NCBI GenBank assembly: GCA_029781035.1 | Contig: JAKOXK010000077.1 | Span: 1-64,000, forward strand | Direction: 5' to 3' | DNA from: Armatimonadota bacterium | GTDB taxonomy: Bacteria > Armatimonadota > Fimbriimonadia > Fimbriimonadales > Fimbriimonadaceae | Length of the DNA: 64,000 nucleotides | Shown here: one piece after another, positions 58,627 to 64,000 of the stretch | Layout of the letters: every line of letters starts with the position of its first letter | Position numbering within the stretch: the stretch's first letter is position 1 | Translations under genes and position numbers: made by a program | Notes under the pieces: generated by a model | The model's input: the letters and a program-made list of their open reading frames with translations, nothing else | The model's database searches: none | Told to the model about the DNA's origin: nothing

Positions 58627-59799
58627 ATGGTCGGTCCTGTGAACGCTTGGCGGATTGCGTTATGGATCGCCATAGTCCTGGCCCTTCTTGGGTTCCTCTG
58701 GCTCGTCCGCGGTGTCCTGGGGCCATTTGTGTTGGCGTTGTTCATTGCTGGCCTGTGCGAGCCGATGATCCGCAAACTCCGCAAGCGTGGAATGCCGCGG
58801 CCCGCCGCCGTGATGGTCGTTCTGCTGCTGTTCTTTGGGTCGATCGCCGCCATCATCGTGGCGTCGACGCCGTACATCGGCCATCAGTACAACGAAGCGA
58901 AAAACCAGATCCAGACACTCTACGAGAAGATCGCCTCCACCAATCCAGACCAAGCGATCTCTGAAATCGACCAAACCCTGGCCAAGAACAAGGAGCTGCT
59001 CCAGCGCCTCAACCTCCCGACCACACGAGAGGAATTAGTCGCCAAGTACATTGATCCGAACCGTGTCCAAATCCAACGTCAGGTCCAGGGGTTCTTGACG
59101 GGCGGAGTCGTGAGCATCCTGTCCGTGGCTGGCCAAGTCTTCATGTTCCTGCTCACGCCGATCTTCGTCTTCGGCTTTCTCATCGACCTTGAGAGCATGC
59201 GGAGGGCCGCCGCCCGGTTCATACCTCCCAGTATCCGGAAGGGCACGCTTTCGATGCTTGGAGACATCGGGACAGTCTTCGAGAGCTACCTGCGGGGCCT
59301 CGCGTTGACGGTCCTCTTCTACACAGCCATGATGGGGACGATCCTCGGGGTGTTGGGAGCTCCCTATTGGACGGTCCTCGCCCTCGTCGCCGGCCTCCTC
59401 TACTTGATCCCGGTCGTTGGTGGCATCGTCAGCTCGGTCGTCGTCTTCACGGTCATTGCCCTGAGCGGTGTCTCGCATTCAAACCTGATCAGCGCAGAGA
59501 ACTCATGGGTCTTTGCTCTTTACTGCGTGGGCGCCATGTTCGTCTTCGGACTCCTCTACGACTCGATCGTGAACCCACGTATCGTCGGCCGGGCGGTCAA
59601 GCTGAATCCGTTCGTCAGCGCATTCGTGGTGTTCTCCGCTGCCGCTTTGTTCGGACTGCCGGGCATGCTTTGCGCGTACCCCGTCGCTGGGGCGATCAAA
59701 GTCGTGTTGGACCGCCTCGTGAAGTTCACTGGCTCGACGGAAGGAACGGTCAAACTGCCCGCTGTTCCTCTCCGGCACCGGAGCCACGCAGAAGCTTGA
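58627..59799 (+). CDS. AI-2E family transporter (PerM-like)
   Basis: From ATG 58627 the protein has 390 residues: two or three N-terminal helices (IALWIAIVLALLGFLWLV), a cytosolic helical stretch (YEKIASTNPDQAISEIDQTLAKNKELLQRL), then a bundle of further helices with ILGVLGAPYWTVLALVAGLLYLIPVVGGIVSSV and FGLLYDSIVNPRIVGRAVKLNPFVSAFVVF, the family hallmarks. Members range from signal-molecule exporters to Na+/H+ antiporters, so the substrate stays open. GTG 58639 is an alternative start. Confidence 0.88.
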   Translation: MVGPVNAWRIALWIAIVLALLGFLWLVRGVLGPFVLALFIAGLCEPMIRKLRKRGMPRPAAVMVVLLLFFGSIAAIIVASTPYIGHQYNEAKNQIQTLYEKIASTNPDQAISEIDQTLAKNKELLQRLNLPTTREELVAKYIDPNRVQIQRQVQGFLTGGVVSILSVAGQVFMFLLTPIFVFGFLIDLESMRRAAARFIPPSIRKGTLSMLGDIGTVFESYLRGLALTVLFYTAMMGTILGVLGAPYWTVLALVAGLLYLIPVVGGIVSSVVVFTVIALSGVSHSNLISAENSWVFALYCVGAMFVFGLLYDSIVNPRIVGRAVKLNPFVSAFVVFSAAALFGLPGMLCAYPVAGAIKVVLDRLVKFTGSTEGTVKLPAVPLRHRSHAEA

Positions 59800-59829
59800 A
59801 CGTCCCTGGCGCGTCCAATCGCATGGAGA

Positions 59830-59835
59830 CACAAT
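59830..59835 (+). promoter_or_regulatory. Candidate -10 box for the gene at 59843
   Basis: CACAAT with a 7-nt spacer to the ATG; no Shine-Dalgarno sequence. Confidence 0.35.
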
Positions 59836-59842
59836 CCCCGGT

Positions 59843-60835
59843 ATGACTTTGTTGATGCTGGCAGTATTGGCCCCGGTCGCCTATGGTTTTGGCCCCGCGA
59901 CCCGCCTTGACTACGACGTCACCGTGAACTTCAACGGGTTTCTCCCCCTTCTCGGAGGCAACGAAGGCAAGGTTGAGGTCAAGATGGGCGTCGGCGTCAC
60001 AGGACTCGAGCCCAAGGACACCAACCAACGAGCCACCAGCGAGATCAAGCAGTTCGAGGTGAGCTTCAACGGCGCCAAACTGCCGCTGACGGTGGACAAC
60101 GTCACTGACTACTTTCCGAAAACGACGATCGACCTGGCGCCGACAGGGAAGATCTTGAAGACCGACGCTCCGGACAGGAGCCTGCCGGTTCGGCTACCTG
60201 GACTCGATGTCAAACACTTTCCTGACATCACATATGTCCCGATCGAGCTGCCTCCCGACGGGCTCGATGTCGGCACGGCGTGGCAATTCCAGCGCGACTT
60301 CGGCGGGGCACCGATCACTTACGACTGTAGAGCCGAGTCGCAGGAAGGCGATTCGTGGAAGATCCACGTCGATGTGAAGCAGGCGTATACGGTGCTCGAA
60401 AACAGCGTCTATGAAGTCGTCAAGGACAAGGCGGACGCTGAGAGCGAAGTGACAACGACCATGGCGGGTTCAGGCGTGGTGGTGTTTGACTCGAAAGAAG
60501 GGCGCGTGTCATCTGCTGACATGAAGAACATTGCCCTGAGCGACTTCAGGAATATATCGACAGGGGAAAAGACGCAACGGAAGCTGGAGACGGTCTATGC
60601 GATCAAGCTCAAGACAGCGCCGACTCAAGCCCGGAAACAGCCTCGTGCCGAAACAGGCGAGTGGTGGGACCGAGCGGTCTCGTGGGGGAGTCAGGCGGTT
60701 CAGTCGGGGCGAGGTTTCTTGGCTTGGGTGCAGACGGCCAGCCTATTCGGACTGAAGGCCCTTCCTGGCGAATTCCAGCGCTGGCTCTCGCCTGTCCTTC
60801 CGCTCGTAAAGAAGTGGGCTCCCTGGCTGTCTTAG
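59843..60835 (+). CDS. Secreted protein of unknown function
   Basis: A 330-residue protein with a short signal peptide (MTLLMLAVLAPVAYG). The mature part is beta-rich: RLDYDVTVNFNGFLPLLGG, TYVPIELPPDGLDVGTAWQFQRDFGG, EGDSWKIHVDVKQAYTV, GVVVFDSKEGRVSSADMKN, like a family of periplasmic beta-proteins with 'FD...GRV' motif seen in Planctomycetes and Armatimonadota (DUF6263-like, not certain). The C-terminal 60 residues are Trp-rich and amphipathic (WWDRAVSWGSQAVQ; WLSPVLPLVKKWAPWLS) and may touch a membrane. It overlaps the convergent queG by 4 bp. Confidence 0.7.
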   Translation: MTLLMLAVLAPVAYGFGPATRLDYDVTVNFNGFLPLLGGNEGKVEVKMGVGVTGLEPKDTNQRATSEIKQFEVSFNGAKLPLTVDNVTDYFPKTTIDLAPTGKILKTDAPDRSLPVRLPGLDVKHFPDITYVPIELPPDGLDVGTAWQFQRDFGGAPITYDCRAESQEGDSWKIHVDVKQAYTVLENSVYEVVKDKADAESEVTTTMAGSGVVVFDSKEGRVSSADMKNIALSDFRNISTGEKTQRKLETVYAIKLKTAPTQARKQPRAETGEWWDRAVSWGSQAVQSGRGFLAWVQTASLFGLKALPGEFQRWLSPVLPLVKKWAPWLS

Positions 60836-61797
60836 TCGCTGTGCCGGTCACGGTTCCTCAGATTGATGGTAGCGTTGCGTCGCAACCCTTTGTAGCCCGC
60901 TCGCCTCACTGGCGATCCCTGAGTTCCTAGATCCCATTCCTTCTCACTCCAGTTTCTTAGCTCCTCGAGGTGGGGCCAGGCTCTGACGGCCAAAAAGTCC
61001 GGTTCTGTCGTCTGAGGAGACCGTTGTGGTTGGCTGGGGCGGGCTCCGTTGAAGGGACAGACTTCCTGACACACGTCACACCCGAACGTCCAATCGCCAA
61101 TACCGGCCTCGTACTGCTCGGCAATGGCGCCCTTGTGTTCAATGGTCAAGTAGCTGACGCATCGTCTCGAATCAATCTGCCAGCGCCCGTCCTCTAGAAC
61201 GATCGCTCCCGTCGGGCAGGCATCAACGCAGCGTCGGCAGGTTCCACACCCTCCCATGGCGGCTGAGCTCGGCGTAAGCGGAACCGTGGTCAAGAGAAGC
61301 CCAATCACAAACCAACTGCCTCGGTGTGAGTCGATCAGGCAAGTGTTCTTCCCAAACCAGCCCAATCCGGCTCTTTGCGCGTATTCTCGTTCCAAGACCG
61401 GCGCCGAGTCGACGCAAGCGCGGCACTGCGCATCCGGCACGGATTGCAGGAGAAAGCGTTCCAACTGGCGGAGTTTGCCGCGCAGGACCTTGTGGTAGTC
61501 GCGTCCGAGGGCGTACCTGGCGATCCGAGGATCGCCCGGACTGCGGTGAACTGCTTGGTTGTAGAACAACCCGACGGCGATGACGGACTGGGTGCCAGGA
61601 AGGATCGAATCAAGGCTCGACCTCAGATCAACCGACCGGGCGAGATAGCCCATGGAGGCGTGGTGACCGCGGCCGATCCATTGGCGATAATGTTCGATCG
61701 TCTCGGGCGGTGTGCCCGAACACACGCCGGCGAGTTCGAACCCCAGTGCCAGCGCGTAGCCGGTGAGGCTTTCTGTCAGGCCCTCAGTCGACACCAC
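60832..61797 (-). CDS. queG: Epoxyqueuosine reductase
   Basis: Last step of queuosine synthesis in tRNA, cobalamin- and iron-sulfur-dependent. The 321 residues contain VDSAPVLEREYAQRAGLGWFGKNTCLI, the two 4Fe-4S motifs CGTCRRCVDACPTGAI and CDVCQEVCPFNG, and a shortened C-terminus without a HEAT repeat. Its start overlaps the rsmA stop by 22 bases, so rsmA-queG are co-transcribed. Confidence 0.93.
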   Translation of the reverse strand: MVSTEGLTESLTGYALALGFELAGVCSGTPPETIEHYRQWIGRGHHASMGYLARSVDLRSSLDSILPGTQSVIAVGLFYNQAVHRSPGDPRIARYALGRDYHKVLRGKLRQLERFLLQSVPDAQCRACVDSAPVLEREYAQRAGLGWFGKNTCLIDSHRGSWFVIGLLLTTVPLTPSSAAMGGCGTCRRCVDACPTGAIVLEDGRWQIDSRRCVSYLTIEHKGAIAEQYEAGIGDWTFGCDVCQEVCPFNGARPSQPQRSPQTTEPDFLAVRAWPHLEELRNWSEKEWDLGTQGSPVRRAGYKGLRRNATINLRNRDRHSD

Positions 61798-62537
61798 ATC
61801 TCCCAGGTCAGTTCATGGGCCCGGATGCTTGGAGACATCCCGGCGTCTTCGATCCTCGACTTTGCCCCGTTGCCCAGTATCGCCGCCAAGTTGTTCGCCA
61901 AGGTCTTTCTAGGTTGGGTAAATCCGGCTCGGACGAGCGCGAGCACGGCTTCAGTGCCCGGCTGCTCCGGTTTCGGAATCAGCTCAAGGACCGTGCTTTC
62001 AACTTTCGGCGGGGGCGAGAACGCCCCCGGAGGTACATGGCACACCTTGTGAACGTCGAACAGAGCCTGGATGGTGACGGAGAGGGCCCCTCGCCTTCTG
62101 TCGTTGGCTTGTGCGAGGATCTTCTCTGCGACCTCGCGCTGCATCATCAGAACCGCCTTGGCGATCCATCCCCGACTGTGACAGACACGATCGAGAAGCG
62201 GTCCTGTGATGTTGTAAGGCATGTTGGACACGATGCCTCGCGGTCGGGGGCTGTCGGCCATGAGTTGGCCCCAGTCGGCGTCCAGGGCGTCACACGGGAC
62301 GATACGTGCGTTCGGCGCTGTCTCGACCAAGACCCCCACCATCCTGGCATCGAGTTCGATCGCAACGACGGGAAGGAGGTCGGACAACGGGCCTGTGAGG
62401 GCCCCTGGGCCGGGGCCGATCTCCAACACACTTCCAAGGCCCTCACACCGCGCCACAATTTCCGACACGACCTTCTGTGAGACCAAGAAGTGCTGGCCAA
62501 GTGCTTTGTCGGCCCGCAATCCTTGGCGGGCCAGCAC
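61776..62537 (-). CDS. rsmA: 16S rRNA (adenine1518/1519-N6)-dimethyltransferase
   Basis: SAM-dependent enzyme (KsgA) that dimethylates two adenines near the 3' end of 16S rRNA. The domain shows ADKALGQHFLVSQ, LEIGPGPGALTGPL (motif I), VAIELDARM, and the catalytic SNMPYNITGPLL. Start: the ORF track uses ATG 62639, which would overlap the upstream gene by 91 bases. GTG 62537, with GGGGAGAG upstream, gives 253 residues and begins just before RQGLRADKALGQHFL, so I prefer it; the true start is uncertain. It follows a G5/3D-domain gene, like yabE-ksgA in Bacillus. Confidence 0.9.
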   Translation of the reverse strand: MLARQGLRADKALGQHFLVSQKVVSEIVARCEGLGSVLEIGPGPGALTGPLSDLLPVVAIELDARMVGVLVETAPNARIVPCDALDADWGQLMADSPRPRGIVSNMPYNITGPLLDRVCHSRGWIAKAVLMMQREVAEKILAQANDRRRGALSVTIQALFDVHKVCHVPPGAFSPPPKVESTVLELIPKPEQPGTEAVLALVRAGFTQPRKTLANNLAAILGNGAKSRIEDAGMSPSIRAHELTWEMWCRLRA

Positions 62538-62548
62538 GTCGCGCAGGT

Positions 62549-63199
62549 CTACTCTCCCCGACCGACTTTCTCTTTGAACACGTGAATCGTGACCTTCCTT
62601 CGACCCCACGCGCTCACTTCCCGGCGAGTTTGGAAGCACACGTCGATTCTATTGCCTTTGATAGCCCCGCCTGTGTCCGCGGCCACCGCAAACCCGTATC
62701 CCTCAACGTAAACAAGCGAGTTCAAAGGGATGATCTTAGGATCGACTGCCACGACGCCGAAATTGGCACGGCGCCCGGTCGCGGTCCTACCCGTCCCTGA
62801 GCCGTCACGAGGCGTGTACGCCGTCGCAACGACATCCATGAGCTTGGCCCTGGTGAACGAGCCTCGGCTCGTCGAGAACCCCGTCCGCCCCATCGCGATC
62901 ACGATGGGCTTGGCTTCAACAATGGTCTTGACGGTCTCTTGGCGTCCGACGGTTTTGTTACCGACCCGGACTTCGTAGACCGTTTTGCAGAGCTCTCCGT
63001 CTGCGCCGTCTGATATTCTCCTCGTCCTGCCTGCTCCAAGATCGCGGTCGAACACATATTCGACCTCTTTTGGGATCGGTGCGGACACCGACCTCTTGAC
63101 CAAGCGGACACCGGCTAGGTTCGTCACAGGGCCTGCAAACACCGGTCGCACGAAGAAGAGCAGGCCAAGCGACGTCACCGTCGTCAACAGTTTTCGCAT
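62549..63199 (-). CDS. Secreted G5 and 3D domain protein
   Basis: A 216-residue protein with a signal peptide (MRKLLTTVTSLGLLFFVRPVFA), a G5-like segment (DGELCKTVYEVRVGNKTVGRQETVKTIVEAKP), and a C-terminal 3D domain with the three Asp motifs: VVAVDPKIIPLNSLVYVEGYG, AAADTGGAIKGNRIDVCF. Related proteins (YabE/YuiC type) are lytic transglycosylase-like enzymes or resuscitation factors acting on peptidoglycan. It begins about 11 bp before rsmA's probable start and is likely the first gene of a 3D-rsmA-queG operon. Confidence 0.86.
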   Translation of the reverse strand: MRKLLTTVTSLGLLFFVRPVFAGPVTNLAGVRLVKRSVSAPIPKEVEYVFDRDLGAGRTRRISDGADGELCKTVYEVRVGNKTVGRQETVKTIVEAKPIVIAMGRTGFSTSRGSFTRAKLMDVVATAYTPRDGSGTGRTATGRRANFGVVAVDPKIIPLNSLVYVEGYGFAVAADTGGAIKGNRIDVCFQTRREVSAWGRRKVTIHVFKEKVGRGE

Positions 63200-63301
63200 A
63201 CAGTGGAATCACCAATTGCGTGCTGTGGCGAACGTGTCGCGTCAACCGTTATACCGATGCATTTGTTGCAATAACATTGTAATAAGGCCGCAAACGTGCT
63301 C

Positions 63302-63317
63302 TAAGGCCCGGGCCTTA
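63302..63317. repeat. 16-bp perfect palindrome in the intergenic region
   Basis: TAAGGCCCGGGCCTTA is a perfect palindrome without spacer, between the convergent-side end of the 63408 gene and the 3D gene promoter region. It could be a protein-binding site or a short hairpin. No role is known. Confidence 0.5.
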
Positions 63318-63320
63318 TGA

Positions 63321-63344
63321 CCTGTTTTCCCTCCTGTTTTCCCC
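63321..63344. repeat. Tandem 12-bp repeat
   Basis: CCTGTTTTCCCT is followed directly by CCTGTTTTCCCC, two copies with one difference. It starts 4 bp after the palindrome at 63302. On the reverse strand it gives two GGGAAAACAGG units. The two elements together may form one regulatory site. Confidence 0.4.
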
Positions 63345-63407
63345 AGCAGATGTGCCGGAAGTAGACGTTCGCGCGAGTTCAAACGCCCAATTCGGAATTC
63401 CGCACCT

Positions 63408-64000
63408 TTAGTTTTTTGGCGGGATTAAGTGGACTGCGGACGGGTTTCCCTCGGTGGTCGTCAGGAGGAAACGCCCGTCGCGGCTATAGCAGATCCCCTC
63501 TCCCTGAGGGTCGAGTGGCATGCCGACACGCTGGGGCGAGCCCTTCCACCAGTCCTTGAATTCCCCCTTGACGGGAAACTCGAGAGCACCTGTGTAGGTT
63601 CGGAGCACCACGTGTCGGCCATCGGGGTCTGCGTCACCCGCCGTCACGAGCCGGCCGTACTTCCCCATGCCGGTGTCTGGGTGGAACACGCCCAACCGTT
63701 CGGCAGCATAGTTTCCCGTTCCCCTCGGCCTGGCAACCCGAAACACGATGGCTTCCTTTTCACCTTTGGTCACAAGGTAGAGGTCGCCGGATCTGGGATC
63801 CACGATGAGGCACTCGCAGTTGTGTGGCCCGTCGGGATAGCGGATGGTGTACGTGTCAAACCGGGTCACTCGGCCCCCACCGGGTCGGGGTTCCTCGGTC
63901 CTGTAAACCTCGACCGACTTCCTCCTCTCGCCGTTGTCACCGATGTCACCGAGGTAGATCCAGTCCTTTCCTCCCATCGATGCAGAGGCCATGTCTTCCC
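63408..64000 (-). CDS. Probable beta-propeller-type protein, C-terminal part (cut by window edge)
   Basis: The frame remains open to the end of the window; the ATG at 63992 used by the ORF track is probably internal, because the codons before it (Glu-Asp) continue the common pattern of such proteins. It shows WIYLGDIGDNGERR, ECLIVDPRSGDLYLVTKG and QGEGICYSRDGRFLLTTTEG, short repeats with a DGR/SGD-turn like blades of a beta-propeller. The typical members are secreted. The function is unknown. Confidence 0.75.
   Translation of the reverse strand, partial: EDMASASMGGKDWIYLGDIGDNGERRKSVEVYRTEEPRPGGGRVTRFDTYTIRYPDGPHNCECLIVDPRSGDLYLVTKGEKEAIVFRVARPRGTGNYAAERLGVFHPDTGMGKYGRLVTAGDADPDGRHVVLRTYTGALEFPVKGEFKDWWKGSPQRVGMPLDPQGEGICYSRDGRFLLTTTEGNPSAVHLIPPKN

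Noticed and set aside
1-64000. CRISPR array, insertion sequence, prophage or integrase
   Set aside because: No spaced direct repeats, transposase, integrase or phage structural genes are visible in any frame.

Overview
The window is a G+C-rich bacterial chromosome segment with no plasmid, phage or insertion-sequence features. The best taxonomic guess is a diderm of the Armatimonadota (Fimbriimonadia-like). This rests on two long secreted proteins with an N-terminus of the type [18 protein letters not shown] followed by [13 protein letters not shown] (a style common in that group), an outer-membrane beta-barrel with a C-terminal aromatic residue, an RND/TolC-type membrane fusion protein, and many lone secreted lipoproteins. 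The assignment is inference and needs a 16S or marker-gene check.

Layout. 1-6780: a truncated MacB-like permease, a Pif1/RecD-like helicase, an SGNH hydrolase, and an efflux cassette (ABC permease, ATPase, HlyD-type fusion protein, TetR regulator) with an 18-bp perfect operator palindrome. 6826-15049: tRNA-Arg(CCG), signal peptidase I and a complex I locus (nuoF, E, D, C, A on the minus strand) that is interrupted by two lipoproteins and two tandem prepilin-like genes and has no nuoB between nuoA and nuoC. 15136-18550: a third prepilin-family paralogue without a prepilin signal, divergent from trpD-trpC-trpF. 18748-21879: an ABC exporter with a TPR protein. 21885-24778: SRP RNA, dnaX, ybaB, recR. 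24844-32538: purD, three tandem paralogous secreted proteins of unknown function, an ECF sigma factor with its anti-sigma factor, and purB. 32530-40847: secreted hydrolases and unknown lipoproteins, pyrophosphatase and a 2-hydroxyacid dehydrogenase.

40894-52772 is a potassium island: a KimA-type APC importer, kdpE, two very small membrane proteins (one is KdpF), kdpABC, an outer-membrane porin, an unknown 144-residue protein and kdpD. Two TCTTGA-N5-TCTTGA direct repeats with an 11-bp period lie upstream of the importer and of the kdp operon, each 27-28 bp before a TTGAC(A/G) element. They are good candidates for KdpE operators that join both transporters in one regulon.

52871-64000 holds small membrane and secreted proteins and a set of RNA-modification genes (miaB, mnmA, queG, rsmA), a VKOR-DsbA fusion, an AI-2E-family permease, a G5/3D-domain protein and the truncated end of a probable beta-propeller protein.

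Two features run through the window. Neighbouring genes are often joined by 4-base start/stop overlaps (ATGA, GTGA, TTGA). Many first genes lack a Shine-Dalgarno sequence and instead carry a TANNNT-like box 5-8 nt before the start codon, which suggests frequent leaderless transcription.
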